Shown here: positions 25,803 to 40,342 of the stretch, in pieces | Numbering within the stretch: position 1 is the first letter of the stretch | Layout of the letters: each line of letters opens with the position of its first letter | From: Polynucleobacter sp. AM-26B4 | GTDB lineage: Bacteria > Pseudomonadota > Gammaproteobacteria > Burkholderiales > Burkholderiaceae | Direction: 5' to 3' | Assembly: GCF_018882285.1 (NCBI RefSeq) | Contig: NZ_JACVOT010000001.1 | Location: 813,916-877,915, forward strand | DNA length: 64,000 nucleotides | Position numbers and translations under genes: made by a program | The notes under the pieces: model-generated | Seen by the model: only the letters and a program-made list of their open reading frames with translations | Databases searched by the model: none | Told to the model about the DNA's origin: nothing

Positions 25803-26930
25803 ATGTCGGCTGTCCCTACAAATCTAAAACGCACAATCCTTTTTGACGCTCATCACTTGGCTGGAGCAAAGCTTGTTGATTTCGGCGGATGGGAAATGCC
25901 CGTCAACTATGGCTCTCAAATTGAAGAACACGTTGCCACCCGAACAAATTGTGGCGTGTTTGACGTTTCTCACATGGCAGCAGTCGATGTTATTGGTAAA
26001 GATGCAAAAGCTTTTTTAGAAAAAGTTGTTGCTAATAATGTCAACAAACTAAAAAACAATGGACAAGCTCTTTATGGCTGCTTGTTGAATGATGAGGCTG
26101 GCGTTATTGATGATTTGATTGTTTATCGCCTAGACCCTAACTATCGCTTGGTGATCAATGCCGCAACAGCTCACACAGATCTTGAATGGTTGAATAAGCA
26201 AGCAACTGGCTTTCAAGATGTGAGGCTTATTCCCAGAAGATCAGATCTGACCGCCAATCAAAATCCACAGGGCATGATTGCGGTTCAGGGTCCTAAAGCG
26301 CTTGAACTCATTAAAAAGGCTATTCCATCACTTGCTAATGCGGCATCTGAATTGAAAAACTTTCATGCTTCATGTGAAGAAACTCCTTTTGGAGAAATCA
26401 TGATCGCAAGAACAGGTTACACGGGTGAAGATGGTGCTGAGTTATTGGTGCCACTGAATCACACAGTGACCGTGTGGAATCTTTTGATTGCTCAGGGAGC
26501 ACAACCTGCAGGCCTAGGAGCACGAGACACTCTTCGCTTAGAAGCTGGCATGAACTTATATGGCCAGGACATGAATGATCAAACAAATCCTCTGGATGTT
26601 GGTCTTTCTTGGACCATTGATCGTTCAGGTGACCGTAATTTCATTGGTAAATCTGCTTTAGAAAGAAAACCTCAAAAATTTATTTTTCTTGGTTTGATAC
26701 TTCAAGACAAAGGTGTGTTGCGCGCCCATCAAATTGTTAAATCAAGCAAAGGTGAGGGCGAAATAACCAGCGGTACATTCAGCCCATCACTTCAAAAATC
26801 TATTGCGCTTGCCAAACTTCCTTTAGCAACTGAAATTGGCGAGACAGTAAAAGTTGTTATTCGTGACAAAGAATTAAATGCAGTTGTTGTTAAACCCCCT
26901 TTTGTTCGCCATGGCAAAGCCTTGGTTTAA
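25803..26930 (+). CDS. gcvT: Aminomethyltransferase, glycine cleavage T-protein
   Basis: Transfers the methylene group of the aminomethyl-lipoyl H-protein to tetrahydrofolate, releasing ammonia. It has 375 residues. Readable features: [17 protein letters not shown] (about 19-35), FDVSHM near 54-59, [15 protein letters not shown] near 203-217 and the [18 protein letters not shown] segment near 239-256. First gene of gcvTHP, under the glycine riboswitch; AAGGAG is well placed before the ATG. Confidence 0.97.
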   Translation: MSAVPTNLKRTILFDAHHLAGAKLVDFGGWEMPVNYGSQIEEHVATRTNCGVFDVSHMAAVDVIGKDAKAFLEKVVANNVNKLKNNGQALYGCLLNDEAGVIDDLIVYRLDPNYRLVINAATAHTDLEWLNKQATGFQDVRLIPRRSDLTANQNPQGMIAVQGPKALELIKKAIPSLANAASELKNFHASCEETPFGEIMIARTGYTGEDGAELLVPLNHTVTVWNLLIAQGAQPAGLGARDTLRLEAGMNLYGQDMNDQTNPLDVGLSWTIDRSGDRNFIGKSALERKPQKFIFLGLILQDKGVLRAHQIVKSSKGEGEITSGTFSPSLQKSIALAKLPLATEIGETVKVVIRDKELNAVVVKPPFVRHGKALV

Positions 26931-26946
26931 TTTTGGAGAAACTACT

Positions 26947-27327
26947 ATGAACATTCCTCAAGACCTACGTTACACAGAATCTCATGAATGGGTTCGTAAA
27001 GAAGCTGACGGCTCAATCACCGTTGGAATTACTGACCATGCTCAAGAAGCATTGGGCGATATTGTTTTCCTTGAATTGCCAAATGTCGGCAAGTCTTTAA
27101 ATGCAGGCGATGCTTGTGCTGTGGTTGAGTCTGTGAAGGCTGCCAGTGATATCTACGCGCCTTTGTCCGGCGAAGTGATTGCCATCAATGATGCAGCAAC
27201 GTCTGCACCTGAAACAGTTAACTCAGATGCTTATGGCTCATGGTTATTCAAGATTAAACCGGCAGACATCAGCAAAGTTGATGGCCTTCTTTCAGCAGAA
27301 GCATACGGAAAAAACATTGGTGCATAA
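26947..27327 (+). CDS. gcvH: Glycine cleavage H-protein
   Basis: Lipoylated carrier that shuttles the aminomethyl group between P- and T-proteins. I start at ATG 26947 ([16 protein letters not shown], 126 residues), preceded by GGAG; the longer frame from 26878 overlaps gcvT and lacks family similarity. The lipoyl lysine is in [14 protein letters not shown]. It lies 16 bp after gcvT and 3 bp before gcvP. Confidence 0.97.
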   Translation: MNIPQDLRYTESHEWVRKEADGSITVGITDHAQEALGDIVFLELPNVGKSLNAGDACAVVESVKAASDIYAPLSGEVIAINDAATSAPETVNSDAYGSWLFKIKPADISKVDGLLSAEAYGKNIGA

Positions 27328-27330
27328 AGA

Positions 27331-30219
27331 ATGAAAAGCTCCCTGACCACACTCGAAAATCATGACGCTTTTTTAAGCCGTCATATTGGCCCATCGGCCA
27401 GCGATGAATCCTCGATGTTGAAATTCTTAGGATTTAATCAGCGCGATGAACTGATCAATGCAGTTATTCCAAGCAACATCAGAAGTAAGTCTGCCCTACC
27501 TTTGGGCGACTACACAAATGCCAAAGGTGAAAACGAAGCGCTTGAATTATTGGCCAGCATTGCCAATCAAAATAAAGTTTTCAAGTCATTCATTGGTCAG
27601 GGCTATTACAACAACATCACCCCGGGCGTTATTCAAAGAAATATTCTTGAAAACCCGGCGTGGTATACGGCTTACACGCCTTATCAACCAGAAATTTCTC
27701 AAGGTCGTCTAGAAGCAATCATTAACTTCCAACAAATGTTGATTGATTTAACAGGTATGGATATTGCCAATGCTTCTATGTTGGATGAAGGTACTGCTGC
27801 TGCAGAAGCCATGACCTTGGCGCTCAGAACCTGTCAATCAAAGTCGATGACTTTCTTTGTGAGCAATGATGTTTTGCCACAAACCCTGGCGGTCATTAAG
27901 ACAAGGGCAAAGCCATTAAACATTGAACTTGTGATTGGCTCTCATGAAGATGCACTAAAAACTGATGCCTTCGCTGTTTTGCTGCAATACCCAGGTGTTG
28001 ATGGTACGCTTTTAGAAAAAGAAAAATACCTCGCCATTGCAGAGGCTGTCCATAGCAAAGGTGGCTTATTAATTGCTGCGGCTGATTTGTTGGCCTTGAC
28101 ACTGCTTACTCCGCCAGGAGAGTGGGGCGCTGACGTTGCCATCGGTAGTGCACAACGCTTTGGTGTACCGATGGGTTTTGGCGGTCCTTCTGCTGGATAT
28201 CTTGCTACAAAAGATGCTTTTAAGAGAAGCATGCCTGGTCGCTTGGTGGGTGTAACAATCGATGCTCAAGGTAACTCTGCTTACCGCCTTGCTCTTCAGA
28301 CCAGAGAACAGCACATCCGACGTGAAAAAGCCACATCGAATATTTGTACAGCTCAAGTGTTGCTTGCAGTGATGGCAAGTATGTACGCTGTTTATCACGG
28401 GCCAGAAGGGCTTAAAAAAATCGCATTGCGCGTTCATCGCCAAACAAGCATCTTGGCGTTAGCTCTCAAACAACTTGGACTTGAAGTTGTCAATACACAT
28501 TGGTTTGACACTCTGACGATTAAAACTGCTAACGCAAAGAAAATTCATGAGGCAGCTCAAAAACTTTCTTGTAATTTAAGAGCCATTGATTCAGAGCATG
28601 TTGGTGTATCAATTGACGAAACAACTGGCAGAAAAGAGCTGCAGATGTTGTGGACGATTTTTGGTGGCGAAGGCGAAATAAATATTGATGCTATTGATCA
28701 ATCAGTTTCAAGTGCAGTTCCAAGCTCATTAATCCGTAACAGCGAGTATTTGACTCATCCAACATTTAATCGCTATCACTCTGAGCATGAAATGCTTCGT
28801 TATTTGAGAAGTTTGGCTGACAAAGACTTGGCGCTTGATAGAACCATGATTCCGCTTGGTTCATGCACCATGAAATTAAATGCCACCAGTGAAATGCTGC
28901 CTGTGACATGGCCTAGCTTTTCACAAATTCACCCTCTTGCACCAGAAACTCAGTGGGCGGGATACGCTAAGTTAATTGAAGATACTGAGCGCATGATGTG
29001 TGCTGCTACTGGCTACGATGCAGTGTCTTTGCAACCAAACGCCGGCTCACAGGGTGAGTATGCGGGACTTCTTGTGATTCGTGCCTATCATGAGTCACGC
29101 GGGGAAGGGCATCGCAATATCTGCTTAATTCCTTCATCTGCACATGGCACAAATCCTGCTTCAGCTCAAATGGCTGGCATGGAAGTGATTGTTGTTAGCT
29201 GCGATACCAATGGCAACGTTGATTTAGTTGACTTGAAAAACAAAGCTGAAGAGCATTCAAAGAACCTTGCTGCCATCATGATCACTTACCCAAGTACACA
29301 TGGTGTATTTGAGGCGGGCGTTCAAGAATTATGTGAAATCATTCACCAGCATGGCGGTCAGGTTTATATCGACGGCGCCAACATGAATGCCTTGGTTGGC
29401 ACAGCAGCGCCTGGTCACTTCGGTGGTGACGTTAGCCATCTTAATTTGCATAAAACTTTCTGCATACCTCATGGCGGCGGCGGCCCAGGTGTAGGCCCTG
29501 TAGCAGTGCGCTCACACCTTGCCAAGTTTTTACCTTGCTCTTATACGGCTGGTACGGCTTCAAAGTGGAACGATTTGAATTGGATGAGAATCAGTGCTGC
29601 TCCATTTGGTTCTGCATCTATTTTGCCTATTTCATGGATGTACGTTGCGATGATGGGTGCTGCCGGTCTTACCAAAGCGACCGAAACAGCGATTGTTTCT
29701 GCTAACTATGTTGCTAAAAAACTAGAAAATTTCTATCCAGTTTTGTACAAAGGCAATAAAGGCTTGGTGGCTCATGAGTGCATTTTGGATTTGCGTCCTC
29801 AACAAAAAGAGTCTGGCATTAGCAACGAGGATGTTGCCAAACGCTTGATGGACTTTGGTTTTCATGCGCCAACAATGAGCTTCCCTGTTCCGGGAACACT
29901 GATGATTGAGCCAACCGAAAGTGAATCAAAGTTTGAACTCGATCGCTTCATTGAAGCCATGGTTGCCATTGCAGAAGAGATCCGCAAAGTAACAAATGGC
30001 TCATTTGATAAAGAGAATAATCCTCTTAAAAATGCCCCTCACACAGCTGAAGTCATTTTGGCTAATGAGTGGGATAGACCTTATACGAGGGAGGAAGCAG
30101 CATATCCAGTGAGTCGCTTACGTAAAAATAAGTACTGGCCTCCAGTTGGTAGAGCGGATAACGTGTATGGCGATAGAAATCTATTTTGTACTTGCGTACC
30201 AATTTCTGAATACGCATAA
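27331..30219 (+). CDS. gcvP: Glycine dehydrogenase (decarboxylating), P-protein
   Basis: A pyridoxal-phosphate enzyme that decarboxylates glycine and loads H-protein. It has 962 residues, the fused bacterial form. The N-terminal half begins [13 protein letters not shown]; the PLP lysine is Lys708 in [26 protein letters not shown] (near 510) and [15 protein letters not shown] (near 605) are conserved. The L-protein (dihydrolipoyl dehydrogenase) of the system is not in the window. The gene ends 12 bp from convergent priA without an obvious terminator. Confidence 0.98.
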   Translation: MKSSLTTLENHDAFLSRHIGPSASDESSMLKFLGFNQRDELINAVIPSNIRSKSALPLGDYTNAKGENEALELLASIANQNKVFKSFIGQGYYNNITPGVIQRNILENPAWYTAYTPYQPEISQGRLEAIINFQQMLIDLTGMDIANASMLDEGTAAAEAMTLALRTCQSKSMTFFVSNDVLPQTLAVIKTRAKPLNIELVIGSHEDALKTDAFAVLLQYPGVDGTLLEKEKYLAIAEAVHSKGGLLIAAADLLALTLLTPPGEWGADVAIGSAQRFGVPMGFGGPSAGYLATKDAFKRSMPGRLVGVTIDAQGNSAYRLALQTREQHIRREKATSNICTAQVLLAVMASMYAVYHGPEGLKKIALRVHRQTSILALALKQLGLEVVNTHWFDTLTIKTANAKKIHEAAQKLSCNLRAIDSEHVGVSIDETTGRKELQMLWTIFGGEGEINIDAIDQSVSSAVPSSLIRNSEYLTHPTFNRYHSEHEMLRYLRSLADKDLALDRTMIPLGSCTMKLNATSEMLPVTWPSFSQIHPLAPETQWAGYAKLIEDTERMMCAATGYDAVSLQPNAGSQGEYAGLLVIRAYHESRGEGHRNICLIPSSAHGTNPASAQMAGMEVIVVSCDTNGNVDLVDLKNKAEEHSKNLAAIMITYPSTHGVFEAGVQELCEIIHQHGGQVYIDGANMNALVGTAAPGHFGGDVSHLNLHKTFCIPHGGGGPGVGPVAVRSHLAKFLPCSYTAGTASKWNDLNWMRISAAPFGSASILPISWMYVAMMGAAGLTKATETAIVSANYVAKKLENFYPVLYKGNKGLVAHECILDLRPQQKESGISNEDVAKRLMDFGFHAPTMSFPVPGTLMIEPTESESKFELDRFIEAMVAIAEEIRKVTNGSFDKENNPLKNAPHTAEVILANEWDRPYTREEAAYPVSRLRKNKYWPPVGRADNVYGDRNLFCTCVPISEYA

Positions 30220-30231
30220 ATTAGATTTTCT

Positions 30232-32325
30232 TTAGATGTTGATGGGGTCGCGCTCGATATACCAGCCGACCCCTTTTCTTTTGGTGTGGGCCTCTGTCAA
30301 ATAGTGCTGCAAAATCTCTATGCTCTTTTGCAGGTCTTGCCGACTCTCGGATTCAACCAACATTTGAGCCCGCTCTTTTCCTGCAATTCTCATCATGGCG
30401 CGAGGAATCACATCACTTAGCATGACATTGGCTGGCCAAATTTTGTCTGACCTTGCCAACTGTGCAGCATCCTTCAGCATATCAATTGCTTGCACTAATG
30501 TTTTATGTTCCCCATGTACCAATGCTTGATATGAAAATGGTGGCAAACCAACCAACTGTCTTTCATTTTTTATTTCTTCTAAAAAACCATCAACATCAGC
30601 ATTTCGTAAGTACTTATAAGGCGGCGCTTCTGGATAATTGGTTTGAATAACTACTTTTGATTCTCCAGCCCCTTCGCTGCGACCAGCTCTTCCAGACACT
30701 TGCATGAGTTGAGCAAACAATCTCTCAGAAGCCCTGAAATCTTGGGAGAAAAGACTTGCGTCTGCATCAATCACGCCAACGAGTGACACTGATTGATAGT
30801 CATGCCCCTTTGCGATCATTTGAGTTCCGACGATGATGTCGGCATCACCATCGTGTATTTCACTGAACAAACTTTCTGCGCTTCCTTTTGCTCTTGTTGT
30901 ATCAGCATCGATGCGCAATATTTTTGCCTTGGGGAATCTTTCTGATAAAAACTCTTCGATTTTTTGAGTTCCTTTACCCAATGGGCTCAAATCTGTATTT
31001 CCACAATCAGGGCATGCCTTTGGTACAAGCTTCATTATTCCGCAGTGATGACAGCACAAGTTCTTTTTGTGTTCTGTTATTTTGTGCAACACCATGTGTG
31101 CAGAACATTTCACGCAATCCGATAACCATCCACAAGCTTGACAGTTCAGTACTGGGGAATATCCTCTGCGATTGATGTAAATGATGCTTTGGCGCCCTTG
31201 CTCAATATTATTTTGCAATTCATTGAGAAGGTGCTCGCTGATTCCATGCTCATTCTTTTTGCCAGCTTTTTGCTCTTGCTTTAAATCTAATATTTGTATC
31301 AGTGGTGGCTTTGCATTTTTTGCTGCACGCTCTTTGAGGGTAAGAGTTTCATATCTTCCTTCTTGTGCATGAAACCATGTTTCTAGGCTAGGAGTTGCGG
31401 ATGCCAACACAACTGGGATATTAAGTTTTTTTGCTCGCCAAACCGCAAGGTCTCTGGCTGAATACCTCACGCCTTCTTGCTGCTTATAAGACAAATCGTG
31501 CTCTTCATCCACCACGATGGCTTTTAGATTTGGTGAGGATGTTGCTACCGCCATTCGTGTGCCAAGAATAATTTGGGCTTTACCTGAATGTGCTTTTTCC
31601 CAGTTGTCGGCCCGAGTTCTATCCGTTATGCCGCTGTGCATCACCACTAATTTTTTCCCTGGAAATGCCTGTTCAACGGATTTCTCTAGCTGAGGGGTTA
31701 GATTGATTTCTGGCACCATGATCATGACTTGCGACTGGTCATCAGCCAATATTTTTTTTAACCAATTTAAATAAGTCAAAGTTTTGCCACTACCCGTAAC
31801 GCCTTGTAACAAATTACAACTGAATTTTTGACTATTACTCTGCTTCCAGAGTTTTTCTACTATGTTCAATTGCTCTTTGTTCAGACTGATTTCATTCTCT
31901 GGTGCGGCTTTTTTGTTTTTTGTTATTGAGCTTGCTTTACTGCGTTTTTTTTCTTTGCCAAGCAATTCCCATTTATTTTTTTGTCGCCACATTTTAGGAA
32001 TCGAAGGAATCAACACCTCACCAATGGGTCTTTGATAGTAAATAGCTGCAAACTCTGCCATTTCCACAACGTCACTTGAAATTGGTGGCAGCGGTGCGAT
32101 GGCTTGTACTTTTTTAATTTTTTCTAAGTTGTATTCGGTTTTGTCCAAAATCTGCATCACCACTCCGATGCATTCTTGTCTGCCAAAACTTACTTGAATT
32201 ATTTGTCCTTTTTGAGGCTCAGAGTCAAAGTCTTCATTCCAAGCGTAGTCAAATAATTGATTTAATGGGCTATCAATAGCCACTTGAACAATTATTTTTT
32301 CTTGGTGTTTAACTTCAAAGCTCAT
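30232..32325 (-). CDS. priA: Primosomal helicase PriA
   Basis: A superfamily 2 3'-5' helicase that recognises abandoned replication forks and reloads the replisome. It has 697 residues. An N-terminal DNA-binding domain (about 1-110) is followed by Walker A GVTGSGKT (175-182), DEEH (273-276), the paired zinc sites (CQACGWLSDCVKC, CCHHCG, CPDCG) and the C-terminal helicase motif QVSGRAGR. A Lys/Ser-rich linker (about 116-145) precedes the helicase core. It lies downstream of hemE on the same strand but across a 284-bp gap with DnaA-box-like sites, so it probably has its own promoter. Confidence 0.96.
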   Translation of the reverse strand: MSFEVKHQEKIIVQVAIDSPLNQLFDYAWNEDFDSEPQKGQIIQVSFGRQECIGVVMQILDKTEYNLEKIKKVQAIAPLPPISSDVVEMAEFAAIYYQRPIGEVLIPSIPKMWRQKNKWELLGKEKKRSKASSITKNKKAAPENEISLNKEQLNIVEKLWKQSNSQKFSCNLLQGVTGSGKTLTYLNWLKKILADDQSQVMIMVPEINLTPQLEKSVEQAFPGKKLVVMHSGITDRTRADNWEKAHSGKAQIILGTRMAVATSSPNLKAIVVDEEHDLSYKQQEGVRYSARDLAVWRAKKLNIPVVLASATPSLETWFHAQEGRYETLTLKERAAKNAKPPLIQILDLKQEQKAGKKNEHGISEHLLNELQNNIEQGRQSIIYINRRGYSPVLNCQACGWLSDCVKCSAHMVLHKITEHKKNLCCHHCGIMKLVPKACPDCGNTDLSPLGKGTQKIEEFLSERFPKAKILRIDADTTRAKGSAESLFSEIHDGDADIIVGTQMIAKGHDYQSVSLVGVIDADASLFSQDFRASERLFAQLMQVSGRAGRSEGAGESKVVIQTNYPEAPPYKYLRNADVDGFLEEIKNERQLVGLPPFSYQALVHGEHKTLVQAIDMLKDAAQLARSDKIWPANVMLSDVIPRAMMRIAGKERAQMLVESESRQDLQKSIEILQHYLTEAHTKRKGVGWYIERDPINI

Positions 32326-32609
32326 GTTTTACTTTAAGTCCATGATGAAGAGCATTGCACTTATTGGTTTTTTAAAAAGGTTTAATTTATCTGTGGAAAA
32401 CCTTGTGGATAACTGCTTAATTATCCCAGCATTTCAAATTAGGAAGCTTTTTTTACGTATTTTAATTATATTGTATGATGATTTAAAATACATATAAATC
32501 AATGACTTATAGAATTTAATTTGGCTCTTGGGGTGATTATTAACCGCTTGATGTTGGGGTTTTATGCCAGAAGATGCCTGTGCATAAGTTACCACTCACA
32601 TGCTTATTT
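32326..32609. other. hemE-priA intergenic region with DnaA-box-like motifs
   Basis: A 284-bp AT-rich gap without a gene. It includes TGTGGATAA (32404-32412), a consensus DnaA box, with near-matches TGTGGAAAA (32392-32400) and TTATCCCAG (32418-32426) beside it. The next 100 bp are very AT-rich and could hold the priA promoter; I could not fix the hexamers. No terminator for hemE was convincingly seen. Confidence 0.5.
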
Positions 32610-33722
32610 TTACTTATTTCTAAGCGCTTTTGAGTGACTGACAACCGTCTCGGTCAGGGCAATAACATGGTCCGGATTGGTGAACTGAGATATGCCATGG
32701 CCCAAATTAAAGACATGGCCATCTAAGGAGTGAAGGCCTTCGGCTAAAGCCGGTACCGCTGCCAATTCATTCAAAATTCTCTTAACTTCCGTTCCGATTT
32801 GTTCCGGACTTGAAAATAGAGCCAATGGATCAAAATTTCCTTGAAGGGCCAGCGGGGTTTTATTTGCAAGTAAACGCTTACGTGACTTTGCAACTGATGC
32901 CGTCCAATCTAATCCGATGACATCTGCGCCAGAATGAGCGATATCTTCTAACCAAATTCCACCACCCTTGGTGAATACTAAAATTGGAATTTGTTGACCA
33001 TCTTTTTGTCTTGGTAATAAATCAATCACGGCCTTCATGCTGGCCAAAGAAGTTTTTTGATACCAACCATCTGGCAATAAACCACCCCAAGTATCAAAAA
33101 TCATCAATGCTTGTGCACCAGCATCAACCTGCGCCTTTAAATAATCAGCGACTGATTGGATGTTTGTATCCAAAACCTTTTTCATTAAATCGGGTCTTTG
33201 GTACAACATTTCTTTTGTATTCTTAAAGTCAGATGATCCTGAACCTTCAATCATGTAACAAGCCAGAGTCCACGGGCTTCCTGAAAAACCAATCAGCGGA
33301 ACTCTTTGTTGACCATTTTGAGTGAGTGCTTTTCTGATTTCAGATACAGCATCAAATACATATTTCAATTGATTAAGATCAGCAGGTCTTAAATTATTAA
33401 CCGCTTGTTCGTCTCTCAATGGGCGACTGAATCTTGGTCCTTCACCTGCCTCAAAACTCAAGCCCAATCCCATTGCATCTGGAATCGTCAGAATGTCTGA
33501 AAACAGAATGGCTGCATCCAATGGATATCTATCCAATGGTTGCAAAGTAACTTCTGTTGCTAGCTGAGGATTTTTTGCAAGCGCTAAAAAACTTCCTGCT
33601 TTAGCTCTTGTTGCGTTGTATTCAGGTAAATAACGTCCTGCCTGGCGCATTAGCCACAGAGGTGTTCTATCTGTTGGCTGCCGAAGGCATGCGCGCAGGA
33701 AGCGATCGTTAATTAAAGTCAA
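32610..33722 (-). CDS. hemE: Uroporphyrinogen decarboxylase
   Basis: Converts uroporphyrinogen III to coproporphyrinogen III in haem synthesis. It has 370 residues. The signature [10 protein letters not shown] lies near 26-35 and the second motif [16 protein letters not shown] near 145-160. The best start is TTG at 33722, immediately after the atpC stop with no spacer; it gives [21 protein letters not shown], which matches the family N-terminus, and no ATG lies close by. So it is probably translated by ribosomes finishing atpC, tying a haem enzyme to the ATP synthase operon. Confidence 0.96.
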   Translation of the reverse strand: MTLINDRFLRACLRQPTDRTPLWLMRQAGRYLPEYNATRAKAGSFLALAKNPQLATEVTLQPLDRYPLDAAILFSDILTIPDAMGLGLSFEAGEGPRFSRPLRDEQAVNNLRPADLNQLKYVFDAVSEIRKALTQNGQQRVPLIGFSGSPWTLACYMIEGSGSSDFKNTKEMLYQRPDLMKKVLDTNIQSVADYLKAQVDAGAQALMIFDTWGGLLPDGWYQKTSLASMKAVIDLLPRQKDGQQIPILVFTKGGGIWLEDIAHSGADVIGLDWTASVAKSRKRLLANKTPLALQGNFDPLALFSSPEQIGTEVKRILNELAAVPALAEGLHSLDGHVFNLGHGISQFTNPDHVIALTETVVSHSKALRNK

Positions 33723-34139
33723 TTATCTTTTCTGACGTAACTTTGCAATTGCTGCAAGTTGTGCTGCCGCCATTGCAAACTCTGATTGAGCGTGCGCAAA
33801 ATCAATATCTGTACCGCGATTTTGCATGGCTTCTTCAGCAGCTTTTTTGGCTTCTAAGGCTTTTGCTTCGTCAAGATCGTGACCGCGAATAGCAGTATCA
33901 GCAAGTACAGTTACTTTATTTGGCTGTACTTCAAGAATGCCGCCAGCAACGAAAACAAACTCTTCGTCGCCATCAGCTTTCTCAATACGAACTGCACCTG
34001 GTCTAATTCTTGTAATGAGAGGAGTATGTCCCGGAAGAATACCCAACTCACCACTTTCGCCTGGCAAAGCAATGAACTTTGCTTCACCGGCGAAAATTGA
34101 CTGCTCAGCGCTAACTACATCAACATGGATGCTAGACAT
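33723..34139 (-). CDS. atpC: ATP synthase epsilon subunit
   Basis: Central-stalk subunit of F1 that couples to gamma and can inhibit hydrolysis. It has 138 residues: N-terminal beta sandwich ([20 protein letters not shown] near 25-44) and two C-terminal helices. Last atp gene; it abuts hemE. Confidence 0.97.
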   Translation of the reverse strand: MSSIHVDVVSAEQSIFAGEAKFIALPGESGELGILPGHTPLITRIRPGAVRIEKADGDEEFVFVAGGILEVQPNKVTVLADTAIRGHDLDEAKALEAKKAAEEAMQNRGTDIDFAHAQSEFAMAAAQLAAIAKLRQKR

Positions 34140-34153
34140 TTAAATTCCTTGGT

Positions 34154-35581
<1,428 letters not shown>

Positions 35582-35598
35582 TTACAATACTTTGGTTA

Positions 35599-36474
35599 TC
35601 AAACCGCCGCAGCGCCGCCGACAATCTCGGACAACTCTTTGGTAATGGCTGCTTGACGTGTTTTGTTGTAAACCAACTGCAATTCACCAATCACGTTTTT
35701 CGCGTTATCAGAAGCAGCTTTCATAGCAACCATACGAGCTGATTGCTCAGATGCCATATTTTCTGCAACTGCTTGGTAAATCAACGCTTCAACGTAACGT
35801 TTCAACAATTCATCCACAACTGATTGTGGGTCTGGTTCGTACAAATAGTCCCAACCATACTCACGAGCTTCTTCAGTCGTTTGTGTTAATTTTTCACTTG
35901 AAAGAGGCAATAGTTTTTCAACTACTGGCTCTTGCTTCATTGTGTTGATGAATTTTGTGTATGCCAAATAAACAGCATCTACTTCACCATTTTCATACGC
36001 ATCCAATTGAACCTTGATTGCGCCAATGAGTTTTTCCAAGTGCGGTGTGTCACCCATTTGAGTTACATGAGAAACAACCTTTGCCTTGATCCTATTTAAG
36101 AACTGGAAGCCCTTCATGCCAATTGGAGTGCATGACAATGAAACACCTTTAGAGTCCAACTCTTTCATGGTGTTTGTCAAAGCTCTTAATACGTTGGTAT
36201 TCATGCCACCGCAAAGACCTTTGTCTGTTGTCACAACAATCACGCCAGCATTTTTAACTTCACGCTCAACCAAATAAGCAGGGCGGTATTCTGGATTGGC
36301 CTTGCCCAAGTTCGCAGCAATATTTCTTACTTTTTCTGAGTAAGGACGTGCATTGCGCATGCGCTCTTGAGCACGCCGCATCTTAGATGCGGCGACCATT
36401 TCCATCGCCTTGGTGATCTTGCGCGTATTTTGTACGCTCTTGATCTTTGTCCGTATCTCTTTAGTTCCGGCCAT
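35599..36474 (-). CDS. atpG: ATP synthase gamma subunit
   Basis: Rotary shaft of F1. It has 291 residues. It begins [36 protein letters not shown], and the C-terminal helix carries [40 protein letters not shown], both hallmarks of the coiled shaft. It is 18 bp after atpA. Confidence 0.97.
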   Translation of the reverse strand: MAGTKEIRTKIKSVQNTRKITKAMEMVAASKMRRAQERMRNARPYSEKVRNIAANLGKANPEYRPAYLVEREVKNAGVIVVTTDKGLCGGMNTNVLRALTNTMKELDSKGVSLSCTPIGMKGFQFLNRIKAKVVSHVTQMGDTPHLEKLIGAIKVQLDAYENGEVDAVYLAYTKFINTMKQEPVVEKLLPLSSEKLTQTTEEAREYGWDYLYEPDPQSVVDELLKRYVEALIYQAVAENMASEQSARMVAMKAASDNAKNVIGELQLVYNKTRQAAITKELSEIVGGAAAV

Positions 36475-36492
36475 ATCGGCTCTCCTTACTTC

Positions 36493-38034
36493 TTAGAAAG
36501 AAGCCGAACGTTTAAAGTCCTCGATCGCAGCGCGCAATGCAGCTTCGTCTTCCTTCGAGAGATCCTTGGTGTCTTCAATGCGGCCAATCAAATCAGCAAA
36601 CTTGCTCTTTAGATGATCATGCAAACCTTTTTCGAAGGCCAAAACATGTTTCACATCCAAGTCATCCAAGAAACCGTTGTTAGCTGCATACAATGAAGAT
36701 GCCAACTGCCAAACTTGTTGTGGCTGATATTGTGGTTGCTTAAGCAATTCTGTAACACGACGACCGCGCTCCAACTGCTTACGTGTTGCTTCGTCCAAAT
36801 CAGAAGCAAACTGAGCAAACGCTGCCAATTCACGGTACTGGGCTAAGTCTGTACGGATACCGCCAGATAATTTCTTAATAACTTTAGTCTGAGCTGCACC
36901 ACCCACACGTGAAACTGAAATACCCGCGTTAATCGCTGGACGTACGCCCGCGTTAAACAAGTCTGTTTCCAAGAAGATTTGGCCGTCAGTAATAGAAATC
37001 ACGTTGGTTGGAACGAAAGCAGAAACGTCGCCCGCTTGAGTTTCAATGATTGGCAATGAGGTCAATGAACCTGTCTTACCTTTAACTGCACCATTTGTGA
37101 ATTTCTCAACATACACTTCGTTAACACGAGCAGCACGCTCAAGCAAACGTGAGTGCAAATAGAATACGTCGCCAGGATAAGCTTCACGACCTGGTGGACG
37201 ACGCAACAATAGTGATACTTGACGATAAGCAACCGCTTGCTTAGTTAAGTCATCGTAAACAATCAATGCATCTTCACCGCGATCACGGAAATACTCACCC
37301 ATTGTGCAACCAGCATATGCTGACAAGTACTGCATCGCTGCAGAGTCAGACGCTGTTGCAGCAACGATCACTGTGTACTCCATCGCGCCGTGCTCTTCTA
37401 GCTTACGCAATACGTTTGCAATCGTAGAAGCTTTTTGACCAATCGCCACGTATACGCAACGAATGCCCTTACCTTTTTGGTTGATGATGGCATCAACAGC
37501 AACAGCTGTTTTACCAGTTTGACGGTCGCCAATGATCAACTCACGCTGACCACGTCCGATAGGCACCATCGCATCAATTGACTTCAAACCTGTTTGAAGA
37601 GGTTGGCTAACTGACTGACGATCAATAACGCCAGGGGCAACCTTTTCAATAAAGTCTGTCATTTTTGCATTGATTGGACCCTTGCCATCGATAGGCTGAC
37701 CCAAAGCATTAACAACACGACCCAATAATTCTGGACCTACTGGAACTTCAAGAATACGACCGGTACATTTAACTGGGTCGCCTTCACTGATGTGCTCATA
37801 TTCACCCAAAATAACAGCACCTACTGAATCACGCTCTAAGTTAAGCGCAAGACCAAGCGTGTTGTTTGGGAATTCAAGCATTTCACCTTGCATCACGCCT
37901 GAGAGGCCATGAACACGGCAAATACCGTCTGTTACTGAAATTACGGTGCCTTGGTTACGGACTTCGGCGCCAACGCCTACACCGCTGATTCGGCTCTTGA
38001 TCAGTTCACTGATCTCTGATGGGTTGAGTTGCAT
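36493..38034 (-). CDS. atpA: ATP synthase alpha subunit
   Basis: Non-catalytic nucleotide-binding subunit of F1. It has 513 residues. Walker A GDRQTGKT (about 170-177) and the signature [17 protein letters not shown] (about 364-380) are present. Standard position between atpH and atpG. Confidence 0.98.
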   Translation of the reverse strand: MQLNPSEISELIKSRISGVGVGAEVRNQGTVISVTDGICRVHGLSGVMQGEMLEFPNNTLGLALNLERDSVGAVILGEYEHISEGDPVKCTGRILEVPVGPELLGRVVNALGQPIDGKGPINAKMTDFIEKVAPGVIDRQSVSQPLQTGLKSIDAMVPIGRGQRELIIGDRQTGKTAVAVDAIINQKGKGIRCVYVAIGQKASTIANVLRKLEEHGAMEYTVIVAATASDSAAMQYLSAYAGCTMGEYFRDRGEDALIVYDDLTKQAVAYRQVSLLLRRPPGREAYPGDVFYLHSRLLERAARVNEVYVEKFTNGAVKGKTGSLTSLPIIETQAGDVSAFVPTNVISITDGQIFLETDLFNAGVRPAINAGISVSRVGGAAQTKVIKKLSGGIRTDLAQYRELAAFAQFASDLDEATRKQLERGRRVTELLKQPQYQPQQVWQLASSLYAANNGFLDDLDVKHVLAFEKGLHDHLKSKFADLIGRIEDTKDLSKEDEAALRAAIEDFKRSASF

Positions 38035-38060
38035 TTGCTTACTCCTGGGATCTTATTCGG

Positions 38061-38597
38061 TTATGCGCTAAGGGCGGTTTGCATCGATACCAAGCGGGCT
38101 TTCACTGAAGTGTCTAACACCTCATCGCCAACTTGTACGCACACTCCGCCAATCAATTCTGGGTCTACATTTACTGTAGGACGTAGCTCTCTTCCACCAA
38201 AGCGCTTCTTCAATGTTGATAACAAGGTATTTAGTTCTTCGCCTTGCAGCGGGAACGCGCTTGTGATCAAAACTTCTGCAGCACCTTCTTGAGCATTTTT
38301 TAACGCTGTAAATTGAGCAGCAATTTCTGGCATAGCCAACAAGCGATTGTTGTGTGTCAAAACTTCAACGAAGTTTTTCACAATATCCGCTGGCTTTGTT
38401 TTCATGCCGCCCAACAAAATTTGCAATAAATCAGCATCGGCCAACTTTGGATTATTAGCTACTGCCAGTAAATCTGGGTTGCTGGCAACTTGAGCTAACT
38501 CTTCTAATTGCTCAGCAATAGCAGATAACTCTGCTGGCTTTGCACTTCTAAAAAGAGCCTCAGCGTATGGGCGGGCAATAGTAGCTAAGTCTGCCAT
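38061..38597 (-). CDS. atpH: ATP synthase delta subunit
   Basis: Peripheral-stalk cap joining F1 to the b subunits. It has 178 residues. It begins MADLATIARPYAEALFRSA and ends with the conserved LIGGVCVQVGDEVLDTSVKARL segment. One base separates it from atpF. Confidence 0.96.
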   Translation of the reverse strand: MADLATIARPYAEALFRSAKPAELSAIAEQLEELAQVASNPDLLAVANNPKLADADLLQILLGGMKTKPADIVKNFVEVLTHNNRLLAMPEIAAQFTALKNAQEGAAEVLITSAFPLQGEELNTLLSTLKKRFGGRELRPTVNVDPELIGGVCVQVGDEVLDTSVKARLVSMQTALSA

Positions 38598-38598
38598 A

Positions 38599-39069
38599 TT
38601 AAAGCTCTGCCTTTAGCTGATCTAATAAACCTGCATGTGCTTTTGCATCAACTTCACGACGCAAAATTTGCTCGGCACCTTTCACTGCTAATGCAGCTAC
38701 TTCAGTGCGCAAGGCATCTCTTGCACGCGCTACTTGTTGTTCTGCTTCAGCTTTGGCTTGAGCAATGATGCGAGCAGCTTCTGCTTGAGCATTTGCTTTA
38801 ATTTCTTCAGCCGATAATTGAGCACGCTTTTCAGCATCAGCAATACGCTGAGTGCCTTCATTGCGAGCTTCTGACAATGCTTGTTCAGCACGTTTTTTTG
38901 CAGACTCAAGATCAGCCTTACCGCGCTCAGCGGCAGCCAAACCATCAGCCACTTTTGTGGCTCGCTCGTCTAATGCCTTTACCAATGGTGGCCAAACAAA
39001 TTTGGCTACAACCCACCACAAAATAAAGAAGACGACCATCTGCGCGAATAGCGTCGCGTTTAGGTTCAC
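38599..39069 (-). CDS. atpF: ATP synthase b subunit
   Basis: Peripheral stalk of FoF1. I choose the GTG at 39069 ([15 protein letters not shown], 156 residues as in other proteobacteria), which has AAAGGA just upstream; the frame opening at 39105 adds 12 unlikely residues. One N-terminal membrane helix (about 5-25) leads into a long charged coiled coil. Confidence 0.94.
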   Translation of the reverse strand: MNLNATLFAQMVVFFILWWVVAKFVWPPLVKALDERATKVADGLAAAERGKADLESAKKRAEQALSEARNEGTQRIADAEKRAQLSAEEIKANAQAEAARIIAQAKAEAEQQVARARDALRTEVAALAVKGAEQILRREVDAKAHAGLLDQLKAEL

Positions 39070-39141
39070 GTTTAGTTCCTTTCGGTCACAATGACAAATA
39101 TCCACGGGCGCTCAAATTGCGCCCGTCAATAACTACGCCTA

Positions 39142-39432
<291 letters not shown>

Positions 39433-39444
39433 TTAGTAAAAAAA

Positions 39445-40329
<885 letters not shown>

Positions 40330-40342
40330 TCAAACCGCTTGT

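Noticed and set aside
26878..26946. N-terminal extension of GcvH
   Set aside because: Overlaps the gcvT 3' end out of frame; ATG 26947 follows GGAG and matches the family.
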